From the NCBI RefSeq assembly GCF_003732265.1, contig NZ_MOBK01000011.1, positions 1-64,000 on the forward strand: a DNA stretch of 64,000 nucleotides, read 5' to 3'. Under the pieces are notes generated by a model. That model was not told where the DNA came from, made no database searches, and saw nothing but the letters and a program-made list of their open reading frames with translations. Source of the DNA: Pseudomonas brassicacearum. Its GTDB lineage: Bacteria; Pseudomonadota; Gammaproteobacteria; Pseudomonadales; Pseudomonadaceae. Below are positions 32,732 to 41,961 of this stretch, one piece after another. A program made the translations under genes and the position numbers. Positions within the stretch are counted from its first letter, which is position 1, and the number at the start of each line of letters is the position of its first letter.

Positions 32732-34569
32732 AACCCGTACGCACCCTGCTGTTGCAGGCCAGCGGTCTGCTGTTCGCCGGGCTGGCCTGCGCCGCCCCGC
32801 AACACGCGGTGACCCTCTACAACGAGCCGCCGAAGTACCCGGCCGACTTCAAGCATTTCGACTACGTGAACCCGGATGCGCCCAAGGGCGGTATCTTTCG
32901 CCAGGCCGGTTTCGGTGGCTTCGACAGCCTCAATCCGTTCATCAGCAAAGGCGTTCCGGCCGATGACATCGGCATGATCTACGACACCCTCGCCCGGCAA
33001 GGCCTGGACGAACCGTTCACCGAATACGGCCTGGTCGCCGGCAAGATCGAGAAAGCCCCGGACAATAGCTGGGTGCGTTTCTACCTGCGCCCGGAAGCGC
33101 GCTTCCACGACGGCCATCCGATTCGCGCCGAAGACGTGGTGTTCAGCTTCCAGATGCTGACCAAGGACGGCGCGCCGCTCTATCGCGGTTACTACAACGA
33201 CGTCGAGGAAGCGGTCGCCGAAGACCCGCTCACCGTGTTGTTCAAGTTCAAGCACTCCAACAACCGTGAACTGCCGCTGATCCTCGGCCAGTTACCGGTT
33301 TTGCCCAAACACTGGTGGGCCAACCGCGATTTCAACAAGGGCAATCTGGAAATGCCGTTGGGCAGCGGCCCGTACAAGGTCAGCGAAGTGAAGGCCGGGC
33401 GTTCGATTCGCTATGAGCGGGTCAAGGATTACTGGGGCAAGGACTTGCCGGTCAATCGCGGGTTCTACAACTTCGATGTGATGACCACCGATTACTACCG
33501 CGACAACACCGTGGCGCTCGAAGCGCTCAAGGCCAGGCAGTTCGATTACTGGCTGGAGATGACCGCGAAGAACTGGGCCAATGCCTACAACGTCCCGGCG
33601 GTCACCGAAGGCCGGTTGATCAAGGAACAGATCCCCAACGGCAACCCCACCGGCATGCAGGGCTTCGTGTTCAACCTGCGTCGCCCGGCGTTCCAGGACG
33701 TGCGCGTGCGCCAGGCCCTGACGCTGTTGCTGGACTTTGAATGGACCAACAAGCAATTGTTCAACAGCGCCTATGCGCGCACCCGCAGCTATTTCGAGAA
33801 CTCGGAAATGGCCGCCACCGGCCTGCCGGATGCCGATCAACTGGCGATCCTCGATCCGTTTCGCGGCAAGATCCCCGAGCAGGTCTTCAGCGAAGCCTTC
33901 GCGAACCCGACCACTGACGGCAGCGGTATGATTCGCGACCACCAGCGCCAGGCCTATCAGCTGCTGCAAGAGGCCGACTGGCGGATCGTCGATGACAAAA
34001 TGGTCGACGCAACCGGCAAACCGGTGACCATCGAGTTCCTGTTGGCCCAGACCGAATTCGAGCGCGTGCTGCTGCCGTTCAAGCGCAACCTCAGCGACCT
34101 GGGGATCGACCTGGTGATCCGCCGCGTCGACGTCTCGCAGTACATCAACCGCGTGCGCTCACGGGACTTCGACATGATCGTCGGCAGCTTCCCGCAGTCC
34201 AGCTCACCGGGCAACGAACAGCGCGAATTCTGGATGTCCGCCGCCGCTGACAAACCCGGCAGCCGCAACTCCATGGGCCTCAAGGACCCGGTGGTGGACC
34301 AACTGGTCGAGCAACTGATCAACGCCGATTCGCGTAAAAGTCTGGTGGCCCATGCCCGTGCACTGGACCGCGTGCTGCAATGGGGTTATTACGTGATCCC
34401 CAACTGGCACATCAAGACGTGGCGCGTGGCGTACTGGAACCACATCGGTCATCCGAAAATTTCACCCAAGTACGACATCGGCATCAACACCTGGTGGATC
34501 AAGCCCGACGCGACACCGGCGATAGAAGTCGAAACCAAACTGCAAGCCGATCCTGCGGGCACGGAGTAA
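32728..34569 (+). CDS. nppA2: Extracellular solute-binding protein, peptide/nucleopeptide ABC importer (second copy)
   Basis: This 613-residue periplasmic binding protein has the signal peptide LLLQASGLLFAGLACA and the same SBP-bac-5 fold as its upstream neighbour. Many blocks are shared (RVKDYWGKDLPVNRG, TAKNWANAYNVPAV, LDFEWTNKQLFNSAY), so the pair arose by tandem duplication. Divergence outside these blocks suggests the two receptors have different ligand preferences feeding one permease. It starts at 32728 within the nppA1 stop and ends 4 bp before nppB. Confidence 0.92.
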   Translation: MKPVRTLLLQASGLLFAGLACAAPQHAVTLYNEPPKYPADFKHFDYVNPDAPKGGIFRQAGFGGFDSLNPFISKGVPADDIGMIYDTLARQGLDEPFTEYGLVAGKIEKAPDNSWVRFYLRPEARFHDGHPIRAEDVVFSFQMLTKDGAPLYRGYYNDVEEAVAEDPLTVLFKFKHSNNRELPLILGQLPVLPKHWWANRDFNKGNLEMPLGSGPYKVSEVKAGRSIRYERVKDYWGKDLPVNRGFYNFDVMTTDYYRDNTVALEALKARQFDYWLEMTAKNWANAYNVPAVTEGRLIKEQIPNGNPTGMQGFVFNLRRPAFQDVRVRQALTLLLDFEWTNKQLFNSAYARTRSYFENSEMAATGLPDADQLAILDPFRGKIPEQVFSEAFANPTTDGSGMIRDHQRQAYQLLQEADWRIVDDKMVDATGKPVTIEFLLAQTEFERVLLPFKRNLSDLGIDLVIRRVDVSQYINRVRSRDFDMIVGSFPQSSSPGNEQREFWMSAAADKPGSRNSMGLKDPVVDQLVEQLINADSRKSLVAHARALDRVLQWGYYVIPNWHIKTWRVAYWNHIGHPKISPKYDIGINTWWIKPDATPAIEVETKLQADPAGTE

Positions 34570-34573
34570 TCAG

Positions 34574-35647
34574 ATGCTGGCGTATATTTTTCGGCGACTG
34601 CTGCTGATCATTCCGACCTTGTTCGGCATCTTGCTGATCAACTTCGTGATCATCCAGGCCGCGCCCGGCGGCCCGGTGGAGCAGATGATCGCCAAGCTCG
34701 AAGGCTTCGAAGGCGCCACCAGCCGCATTGCCGGTGGCGGCGCCGAAGTGTCGGTGGCCGGTTCCGCCTATCGCGGCGCGCAGGGTCTGGACCCCGCCTT
34801 GGTGAAAGAAATCGAGCACATGTACGGCTTCGACAAATCGGCGCCGGAACGCTTGTGGATCATGGTGAAGAACTATGCGTCCCTGGATTTCGGCGACAGC
34901 TTCTTTCGCGATGCCAAGGTCATCGACCTGATCAAGGAAAAGATGCCGGTGTCGATCTCCCTCGGGTTGTGGAGCACGCTGATCATGTACCTGGTGTCGA
35001 TCCCGTTGGGGATCGCCAAGGCCACGCGACACGGCAGCCACTTCGATGTCTGGACCAGTTCGGCGATCATCGTCGGCTACGCGATCCCGGCGTTCCTGTT
35101 TGCGATCCTGCTGATCGTGGTGTTCGCCGGCGGCAGCTATTTCGACTGGTTCCCGCTGCGTGGACTGACCTCGAATAATTTTGCCGAACTGAGCATGGGC
35201 GGCAAGATCCTCGACTACTTCTGGCACCTGGCCTTGCCCGTGACGGCGCTGGTGATCGGCAACTTCGCGACCATGACCCTGCTGACCAAAAACAGCTTCC
35301 TCGACGAGATCAACAAGCAGTACGTGGTCACCGCCAAGGCCAAGGGCCTGACCCGCCACCGCGTGCTGTACGGCCACGTATTCCGCAACGCCATGTTGCT
35401 GGTGATCGCCGGATTCCCGTCGGCGTTCATCGGGATTTTCTTTACCGGCTCGTTGCTGGTGGAAGTGATTTTCTCCCTCGACGGCCTCGGGCTGATGAGT
35501 TTTGAAGCCGCGATCAACCGCGATTACCCGGTGGTGTTCGGCACGCTGTTTATCTTCACCTTGCTCGGCCTGGTGGTGAAACTGATCGGCGACCTCACCT
35601 ACACCTTTGTCGATCCGCGCATCGACTTCGAAAGCCGGGAGCATTGA
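34574..35647 (+). CDS. nppB: ABC transporter permease, first subunit
   Basis: This 357-residue inner-membrane permease resembles YejB/DppB. It has an N-terminal helix (LLLIIPTLFGILLINFVIIQ) with the characteristic long periplasmic insertion rich in Gly/Ala (residues about 45-75), then about five more helices. The EAA coupling loop reads YVVTAKAKGLTRHRVLYGHVFRNAML. The insertion and length are typical of YejB-type (microcin C) transporters rather than plain OppB. It starts 4 bp after nppA2 and ends 1 bp before nppC. Confidence 0.93.
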   Translation: MLAYIFRRLLLIIPTLFGILLINFVIIQAAPGGPVEQMIAKLEGFEGATSRIAGGGAEVSVAGSAYRGAQGLDPALVKEIEHMYGFDKSAPERLWIMVKNYASLDFGDSFFRDAKVIDLIKEKMPVSISLGLWSTLIMYLVSIPLGIAKATRHGSHFDVWTSSAIIVGYAIPAFLFAILLIVVFAGGSYFDWFPLRGLTSNNFAELSMGGKILDYFWHLALPVTALVIGNFATMTLLTKNSFLDEINKQYVVTAKAKGLTRHRVLYGHVFRNAMLLVIAGFPSAFIGIFFTGSLLVEVIFSLDGLGLMSFEAAINRDYPVVFGTLFIFTLLGLVVKLIGDLTYTFVDPRIDFESREH

Positions 35648-35648
35648 G

Positions 35649-36668
35649 ATGAACCTGTCCCCGCTCAATCGACGTCGCTTCGAACTGTTCAAGGCCAACA
35701 AGCGTGGCTGGTGGTCGCTGTGGCTGTTTCTGCTGCTGTTCGGCCTGAGCCTCGGTGCGGAGCTGATCGCCAACGACAAACCGCTGGTGGTGCATTACGA
35801 CAACAGCTGGTACTTCCCGGCGCTCAAGCGTTACCCGGAAACCACCTTCGGTGGCGAATTCCCGCTGGAGGCCAACTACAAGAGCCCGTACATCCGCGAA
35901 TTGCTCAAGGCCAAGGATGCCTGGGTGCTGTGGGCGCCGATTCCGTACAGCTATCAAAGCATCAACTACGACCTGAAAGTCCCGGCCCCTGCGCCGCCGT
36001 CAACGGATAACCTGCTGGGCACCGACGATCAGGGCCGCGACGTGTTGGCGCGGGTGATCTACGGCTTCCGGATTTCGGTGTTGTTCGCCCTGACCCTGAC
36101 CATTCTCAGCTCGATCATCGGCGTAATTGCCGGGGCCTTGCAGGGTTTTTATGGTGGCTGGGTGGACCTGGCCGGGCAGCGTTTCCTGGAAATCTGGTCC
36201 GGCTTGCCGGTGCTGTATTTGCTGATCATCCTCGCCAGTTTTGTGCAGCCGAACTTCTGGTGGCTGTTGGGGATCATGCTGCTGTTTTCCTGGATGAGCC
36301 TGGTGGACGTGGTGCGCGCCGAGTTCCTGCGCGGGCGCAACCTCGAATACGTGCGCGCAGCGCGGGCACTGGGGATGCAGAACGGTGCGATCATGTTCCG
36401 CCACATCCTGCCCAACGCGATGGTCTCGACCATGACCTTCATGCCGTTCATCCTGACGGGCGCCATCGGCACCCTGACCGCGCTGGATTTCCTCGGCTTC
36501 GGTTTGCCGCCCGGCGCGCCGTCGCTGGGTGAGCTGGTGGCCCAGGGCAAATCCAACCTGCAAGCCCCGTGGCTCGGCATCAGCGCGTTTGCGGTGCTGG
36601 CATTGATGTTGAGTTTGCTGGTGTTTATCGGCGAGTCCGCTCGCGATGCCTTCGACCCGAGGAAGTGA
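35649..36668 (+). CDS. nppC: ABC transporter permease, second subunit
   Basis: This 339-residue YejE/DppC-like permease has an N-terminal helix (WWSLWLFLLLFGLSLGAELIAN), a periplasmic segment including DNSWYFPALKRYPETTFGGEFP typical of YejE, and five further helices. The EAA loop reads YVRAARALGMQNGAIMFRHILPNAM. It overlaps the end of nppB by sharing the tgagatg junction. It forms the channel with NppB and is energised by NppD. Confidence 0.94.
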   Translation: MNLSPLNRRRFELFKANKRGWWSLWLFLLLFGLSLGAELIANDKPLVVHYDNSWYFPALKRYPETTFGGEFPLEANYKSPYIRELLKAKDAWVLWAPIPYSYQSINYDLKVPAPAPPSTDNLLGTDDQGRDVLARVIYGFRISVLFALTLTILSSIIGVIAGALQGFYGGWVDLAGQRFLEIWSGLPVLYLLIILASFVQPNFWWLLGIMLLFSWMSLVDVVRAEFLRGRNLEYVRAARALGMQNGAIMFRHILPNAMVSTMTFMPFILTGAIGTLTALDFLGFGLPPGAPSLGELVAQGKSNLQAPWLGISAFAVLALMLSLLVFIGESARDAFDPRK

Positions 36669-36669
36669 A

Positions 36670-38277
36670 ATGAATCAGGACAATCTGATCGAAGTGCGCG
36701 ACCTGTCCGTCGAGTTTGGTATCGGCGAGCGTGCTCAGCGCGTGGTCGAAGGCGTGAGTTTTGATATTCGGCGCGGCGAAACCCTGGCACTGGTTGGTGA
36801 AAGCGGTTCCGGCAAATCGGTCACGGCCCACTCGATCCTGCGGCTGCTGCCCTACCCGATCGCCCGGCACCCGTCCGGCACCATCGAGTACGCCGGGCAC
36901 AACCTGCTGGACCTGAAAGAGAAGACGATCCGCCACATCCGCGGCAACCGGATCGCGATGATCTTCCAGGAGCCGATGACGTCGCTGAACCCGCTGCACT
37001 CCATCGAAAAGCAGATCAACGAGGTGCTGGGCATCCACAAGGGCCTGATCGGCAAAGTGGCGACCAAGCGCACCCTGGAGCTGCTTGAGATGGTCGGGAT
37101 TCCCGAGCCGGAAAAACGCCTGAAAGCCCTGCCCCACGAATTGTCCGGCGGCCAGCGCCAGCGGGTGATGATCGCCATGGCCCTGGCCAACGAGCCGGAA
37201 CTGCTGATCGCCGACGAGCCAACCACCGCACTGGACGTGACCGTTCAGCTGAAAATCCTCGAATTGCTCAAGGAATTACAGGCCCGCCTGGGCATGGCGC
37301 TGCTGCTGATCAGCCACGATTTGAACCTTGTGCGAAGAATTGCGCATCGCGTATGTGTCATGCAGCGCGGTTGCATCGTCGAACAGGCATCGTGCGAAGA
37401 GTTGTTCCGCGCGCCGCAGCATCCGTACACTCGGTTACTGCTGGCAGCGGAGCCCAGCGGCACGCCGGCGACCAATGTTATCGGGCCGCCATTGCTGCAA
37501 GTCGAGGACTTGAAAGTCTGGTTCCCGATCAAGAAAGGCCTGCTGAAAAAGACCGTTGACCACATCAAAGCGGTGGACGGGATCAATTTCAGCCTGCCCC
37601 AGGGGCAGACCTTGGGGATCGTGGGTGAAAGCGGTTCGGGCAAATCGACGCTCGGCCTGGCAATTTTGCGGTTGATCGGCAGCAAAGGCGCGATCCGTTT
37701 TGAAGGCAAGCAGCTAGACTGCCTGACGCAGAACGAAGTTCGACCGTTGCGCCGCGAGATGCAGGTGGTGTTTCAGGACCCGTTTGGCAGCCTGAGCCCA
37801 CGGATGTGCGTGAGCCAGATCGTTGGCGAAGGCCTGCGGATCCACAAGATGGGCACCGAGGCGGAGCAGGAACAGGCAATTATTGCGGCATTGAAGGAGG
37901 TAGGTCTGGATCCGGAAACCCGGCACCGCTACCCCCACGAATTTTCCGGCGGGCAACGGCAGAGAATCGCCATTGCCCGGGCATTAGTGCTAAAACCGGC
38001 GTTGATTTTGCTGGACGAGCCGACGTCGGCCCTCGACCGCACCGTACAACGCCAAGTGGTGGAGCTGCTGCGTTCACTGCAAACCAAGTACAACCTGACG
38101 TATTTGTTTATCAGCCATGACCTGGCTGTCGTCAAAGCGCTGAGCCACCAGCTGATGGTGGTCAAGCATGGCCAAGTGGTCGAACAGGGAGACGCGCAAA
38201 GTATCTTTGCCGCCCCCCAACATCCGTATACACAGCAGTTGCTGGAAGCCGCTTTCCTGGCACCAGCCACTGCGTAA
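36670..38277 (+). CDS. nppD: ABC transporter fused ATPase (two nucleotide-binding domains)
   Basis: This 535-residue cytosolic protein carries two complete ATPase domains, as in YejF. Walker A GESGSGKS is at about 43-50 and again at about 320-327. The signature motifs LSGGQRQRV and FSGGQRQRIA and Walker B LLIADEPTTALD and LILLDEPTSALD are intact, so both sites should bind ATP. The oligopeptide-type C-terminal segments (RAPQHPYTRLLLAAEP, AAPQHPYTQQLLEA) follow each domain. It ends 24 bp before fabI, so fabI may be partly co-transcribed. Confidence 0.95.
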   Translation: MNQDNLIEVRDLSVEFGIGERAQRVVEGVSFDIRRGETLALVGESGSGKSVTAHSILRLLPYPIARHPSGTIEYAGHNLLDLKEKTIRHIRGNRIAMIFQEPMTSLNPLHSIEKQINEVLGIHKGLIGKVATKRTLELLEMVGIPEPEKRLKALPHELSGGQRQRVMIAMALANEPELLIADEPTTALDVTVQLKILELLKELQARLGMALLLISHDLNLVRRIAHRVCVMQRGCIVEQASCEELFRAPQHPYTRLLLAAEPSGTPATNVIGPPLLQVEDLKVWFPIKKGLLKKTVDHIKAVDGINFSLPQGQTLGIVGESGSGKSTLGLAILRLIGSKGAIRFEGKQLDCLTQNEVRPLRREMQVVFQDPFGSLSPRMCVSQIVGEGLRIHKMGTEAEQEQAIIAALKEVGLDPETRHRYPHEFSGGQRQRIAIARALVLKPALILLDEPTSALDRTVQRQVVELLRSLQTKYNLTYLFISHDLAVVKALSHQLMVVKHGQVVEQGDAQSIFAAPQHPYTQQLLEAAFLAPATA

Positions 38278-38301
38278 TAACCTGAAAGAGAGGAGCAACA
38301 C

Positions 38302-39096
38302 ATGGGTTTTCTCGCCGGTAAGCGCGTACTGATCGTCGGTGTCGCCAGCAAGCTGTCCATCGCATCCGGCATCGCTGCCGCCATGCATCGCGAGGGCGCT
38401 GAGCTTGCCTTCACTTATCAGAACGACAAACTCAAGGGTCGTGTCGAAGAGTTCGCCCAGAGCTGGGGTTCCAACCCTGACCTGTGCTTCCCGTGCGACG
38501 TGGCCAGCGATGAAGAAATCGCCAAGGTCTTCGTTGAGCTGGGCAAGAAGTGGGACGGCCTGGATTGCATCGTGCACTCCGTCGGCTTCGCCCCGGGCGA
38601 CCAACTGGACGGCGACTTCACCGAAGCCACCACCCGTGAAGGTTTCCGCATCGCTCACGACATCAGCGCCTACAGCTTCGTGGCCCTGGCCAAAGCCGGT
38701 CGCGAAATGATGAAAGGCCGCAACGGCAGCCTGCTGACCCTGTCGTACCTGGGCGCCGAGCGCACCATGCCTAACTACAACGTCATGGGCATGGCCAAGG
38801 CTTCGCTGGAAGCTGGCGTACGTTACCTGGCCGGCTCCCTGGGCCCGGACGGCACCCGCGTCAACTGCGTATCGGCTGGCCCGATCCGCACACTCGCCGC
38901 TTCCGGCATCAAGAACTTCCGCAAGATGCTGGCTGCCAACGAAGCGCAAACCCCGCTGCGTCGCAACGTCACCATCGACGAAGTCGGCAACGCCGGTGCC
39001 TTCCTGTGTTCGGACCTGGCGTCCGGCATCAGCGGCGAAATCATGTACGTGGACGGTGGCTTCAACACCACTGCGATGGGTAGCCTGGAAGAGTGA
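38302..39096 (+). CDS. fabI: Enoyl-[acyl-carrier-protein] reductase (NADH)
   Basis: This 264-residue short-chain dehydrogenase-fold enzyme catalyses the last step of each fatty-acid elongation cycle and is the target of triclosan-type inhibitors. Catalytic residues are Tyr149, Tyr159 and Lys166 (YLGAERTMPNYNVMGMAK), with the cofactor motif GVASKLSIASGIA near the N-terminus. A GAGAGGAG ribosome site precedes the ATG. A terminator follows 16 bp after the stop. Confidence 0.98.
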   Translation: MGFLAGKRVLIVGVASKLSIASGIAAAMHREGAELAFTYQNDKLKGRVEEFAQSWGSNPDLCFPCDVASDEEIAKVFVELGKKWDGLDCIVHSVGFAPGDQLDGDFTEATTREGFRIAHDISAYSFVALAKAGREMMKGRNGSLLTLSYLGAERTMPNYNVMGMAKASLEAGVRYLAGSLGPDGTRVNCVSAGPIRTLAASGIKNFRKMLAANEAQTPLRRNVTIDEVGNAGAFLCSDLASGISGEIMYVDGGFNTTAMGSLEE

Positions 39097-39112
39097 TCTT
39101 CAGCTAGCCAAT

Positions 39113-39142
39113 AAAAAACCCGCCGATTAGGCGGGTTTTTTT
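39113..39142 (+). terminator. Intrinsic terminator after fabI
   Basis: aaaaaacccgcc/ggcgggtttttt forms a stem with a short GATTA loop, an A-run on the left and T-run on the right. It may work in both directions. Confidence 0.95.
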
Positions 39143-39177
39143 ATGCCTGAAATAATCGTCAGGCCACACGGTCAAAA

Positions 39178-39267
39178 TGTGGGAGCGGGCTTGCTCGCGA
39201 AGGCAGTGTGTCAGTCACTGCATGTGTCGACTGAACCGCCGCCTTCGCGAGCAAGCCCGCTCCCACA
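39178..39267. repeat. REP pair (BIME), copy 6
   Basis: Inverted REP cores lie between the fabI terminator and the convergent LysR gene. The spacer resembles those of copies 1-3 (gtgtcagtcact, gtcgactgaaccgcc). Confidence 0.93.
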
Positions 39268-39280
39268 AGGGGATTTGTGT

Positions 39281-40147
39281 TCAGACATTGGACGGGGTGA
39301 GGCAATTGGCGAACAGTTGCTGGATCGGCTGTGTCCGCTGGCTGTAGCGCTGCAACAGCACAATCTCCCGATAGAACGTCAGCTCGCCCAGCCGAATGAT
39401 CCTGACCTTCGCCCCATACTCCAGCCACAACCCCGCCTCGGGCAGCAGCGACACGCCCAAACCGCATTCGACCATTTTCACAATGGCTTCCAGCTCATCC
39501 AGTTCCAGCGCCACGTGCACGTCAATCTGATGATCGCGCAGAAACCGCGTCACCAGACGTCCGCCAAACGAGTTACGGTCATAGCGCACATGGGGATGAC
39601 GGGTGAGGATCTGTAACGGGTCATCACCTTCAAGGTTCATCGGAACGATCAAAACGAACGGTTCCCGGCGAATCACCTGCGCCGACAATTCCTTGGGCAG
39701 TTCAAACGGTGGCTTGATCAAAATGGCCAGGTCCACCTCACCGGTGTCGACCTGACTCAACAGATTCAACGACACACCCGGCACCAATTTCGGTTCCAGC
39801 AACGGTGCCTGCTGCCTCAACCGCAACAACGCCTGGGGCAACAACCCGGTCTGAACCGTGGCCACAGCCCCAATCTTCAACTCGCCTCTGTATTCACTGA
39901 CGTCATCACTGACCGCCATGCGGCTGAACGTTTCCAGCATCTCCCTCGCCATCGGCAACGCCCGTTGCCCTGCCGCATTGAGAATCGCCTGGCGCCCCGT
40001 ACGGTCGAACAACCGGATACCCAACGCCTGCTCCAGATTGCGCATTTGCGCGCTGACCGCCGATTGCGTGAGGCCGATGTGCATCCCGGCCGCCGCGAAC
40101 GTGCCGTACCGCGTCACGGCAATGAACGTTTTGAGTTCGCGCAGCAT
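39281..40147 (-). CDS. LysR-family transcriptional regulator
   Basis: This 288-residue regulator has a canonical N-terminal HTH (LKTFIAVTRYGTFAAAGMHIGLTQSAVSAQMRNLEQALGIRLFDRTGR, residues about 4-51) and an effector-binding domain from about residue 90. It diverges from a VOC-amidase pair with 114 bp between starts. By the usual LysR arrangement it is the likely regulator of that pair. The effector is unknown. Confidence 0.9.
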   Translation of the reverse strand: MLRELKTFIAVTRYGTFAAAGMHIGLTQSAVSAQMRNLEQALGIRLFDRTGRQAILNAAGQRALPMAREMLETFSRMAVSDDVSEYRGELKIGAVATVQTGLLPQALLRLRQQAPLLEPKLVPGVSLNLLSQVDTGEVDLAILIKPPFELPKELSAQVIRREPFVLIVPMNLEGDDPLQILTRHPHVRYDRNSFGGRLVTRFLRDHQIDVHVALELDELEAIVKMVECGLGVSLLPEAGLWLEYGAKVRIIRLGELTFYREIVLLQRYSQRTQPIQQLFANCLTPSNV

Positions 40148-40261
40148 GACCGCCTCCGATTGATCGAAATAATTTGAGCTCGACGCAAAAACTATCGTCT
40201 TTCAATCAAAAAGCACAGCGCTAAACTCAGCCTCACGCAACGACCATTTGAGGCCTGCCCC

Positions 40262-40687
40262 ATGCAATTGTCCCCTTTCCACTTGGCGATCCCGGTGTAT
40301 GACCTGACCGCCGCGCGCAACTTCTACGGTGAGGTATTTGGCCTGGAAGAGGGTCGTTCCAGCGATCACTGGGTCGATTTCAACTTTTTCGGCCATCAAC
40401 TGGTGATTCACCTCGCGCCAAAAAACGCCTCTCAGGAAGCCGCGCACACCAATGCCGTGGACGGCCATAACGTGCCGGTCCCGCATTTCGGCGTGGTCTT
40501 GAGCATGAATGAATGGGAGGCGCTCGCGCAGCGGCTGACTGCGCGGGGCACCTCGTTTGTGATCGAACCGGGTATTCGCTTTCAGGGACTGGTGGGTGAG
40601 CAAGCGACGATGTTCCTGTTCGACCCTTGCGGCAATGCGCTCGAGTTCAAGGCGTTCAAGGACATCAGTCAGTTGTTTGCCAAATGA
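40262..40687 (+). CDS. VOC-family (glyoxalase/dioxygenase fold) protein
   Basis: This 141-residue vicinal-oxygen-chelate protein has two beta-alpha-beta-beta-beta modules. Likely metal ligands are His8 (FHLAIPV), a His/Glu in the middle (PHFGVVLSM) and the C-terminal Glu in FLFDPCGNALEFKAF. Reaction unknown; candidates are a lyase, isomerase or dioxygenase on a small organic substrate. Its stop overlaps the amidase start as ATGA, so the two are translated together and probably act on the same compound. Confidence 0.85.
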   Translation: MQLSPFHLAIPVYDLTAARNFYGEVFGLEEGRSSDHWVDFNFFGHQLVIHLAPKNASQEAAHTNAVDGHNVPVPHFGVVLSMNEWEALAQRLTARGTSFVIEPGIRFQGLVGEQATMFLFDPCGNALEFKAFKDISQLFAK

Positions 40688-41961
40688 TCCGCCCTGCTCC
40701 GGATGCAACGACCCTCAGCGAGTCGGTGATCAACGGTGAGACGACTCCCCTCGCCATCGCCGAAACGATGCTTGAGCGCATTCTTGCGCAGGAACCGGAT
40801 ATCCAGGCCTTCGTCTCGTTCGACGCCCGCCAGGTACGCGCCGATGCCGCGCAGAACAAGGGCCGAGGCCTACTGGCCGGCGTGCCCGTGGGCATCAAGG
40901 ACATCTTCGACACCGCTGAGTACCCCACGCAATTCTACTCACCCATTTACACCGGCCATCAACCGTCCCGGGATGCCCACGTCGTCACACTGTTGCGCGA
41001 GGCCGGCGCGCTGGCAATGGGCAAGACCCACACCACCGAGTTTGCGTATATGCAGACCGGTCCGACCCGCAACCCACATGACCTCTCTCGTACGCCTGGC
41101 AGTTCCAGCGCGGGTTCGGCAGCAGGGATGGCAGCGGGTTTCTTCGCGTTGGCGCTGGGTACACAGACCGCTGGCTCATTGCTCAAGCCAGCGTCTTACT
41201 GCGGCCTCTTTGCCTTCAAACCGTCATTGGGACTGGTGTCGCTGGAAGGGGTAAAACCGCTGGCACCGAGCTTCGACACTGTGGGTTGGTATGGTCGATC
41301 GGTGCGCGATCTGCAGCTGCTGGCGCGAGTGCTGATCCCTGGTTTCGTCGTACCTGACGTCGAGCGGCGTCCGCTGCGATTGGGTTTCTGCCGCACGTCA
41401 CGCTGGGATCAGGTGGACCCGCAAGTGGCTCAAGCGCTGGAACAGGCAGCGAATCAACTCAGAAACGCCGGCCATCAGGTGAGCGAAATCCGGCTGCCCG
41501 ATGAATTTGCCGGTGTGTTCGACGACCATCATCTGATCAACGACTGCGAAGGCGCCCGTTCGCTGGCAAAGGAATTTCAACGGCACCGGACCCAATTGAG
41601 CCCTTCGACATTGGCCATGTTCGAGCGCGCAGCGGCGACAACATGGGAACAGGAGTCAGCGGCCAAGGCGCGCCTGGCGAGGCTTGCCCCTCGCTTGGAT
41701 GAGCTTTGCCAGCCCTACGACGCCATGCTCGGCGCCTCATGCGGGATGGTCGCGCCGATTGGCCTTGAAAGCACCGGACCGTCAGACTTCATCAAGTTCT
41801 GGGGAGCGTTTGGCCTGCCACAGATCAATCTTCCTTTGATTCGCCCCGAAGGCGATCTACCGATCGGGTTACAGCTGATCGGACGGTTCAGAGACGATGG
41901 ACAGTTATTGCGTACCGCCGAGCACGTTGCAGCGGACTTGCAAGGCATCTCTCAATCCTGA
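40684..41961 (+). CDS. Amidase-signature family hydrolase
   Basis: This 425-residue amidase has the Ser-cisSer-Lys triad of the signature family: Lys72 (VGIKDIFD), cis-Ser about 141 (PGSSSAGSAAG) and nucleophile Ser165 (GTQTAGSLLKPAS). It hydrolyses an amide or ureido bond; the substrate is not evident. The start at 40684 is inside the stop of the VOC gene. Its 3' end overlaps the convergent GGDEF-like gene by 10 bp. GatA is excluded by the absence of gatB and gatC and by the shorter length. Confidence 0.9.
   Translation: MIRPAPDATTLSESVINGETTPLAIAETMLERILAQEPDIQAFVSFDARQVRADAAQNKGRGLLAGVPVGIKDIFDTAEYPTQFYSPIYTGHQPSRDAHVVTLLREAGALAMGKTHTTEFAYMQTGPTRNPHDLSRTPGSSSAGSAAGMAAGFFALALGTQTAGSLLKPASYCGLFAFKPSLGLVSLEGVKPLAPSFDTVGWYGRSVRDLQLLARVLIPGFVVPDVERRPLRLGFCRTSRWDQVDPQVAQALEQAANQLRNAGHQVSEIRLPDEFAGVFDDHHLINDCEGARSLAKEFQRHRTQLSPSTLAMFERAAATTWEQESAAKARLARLAPRLDELCQPYDAMLGASCGMVAPIGLESTGPSDFIKFWGAFGLPQINLPLIRPEGDLPIGLQLIGRFRDDGQLLRTAEHVAADLQGISQS

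Noticed and set aside
40684..41961. GatA subunit of the glutamyl-tRNA amidotransferase
   Set aside because: No gatB or gatC is present and the gene is coupled to a VOC protein; a catabolic amidase fits better.
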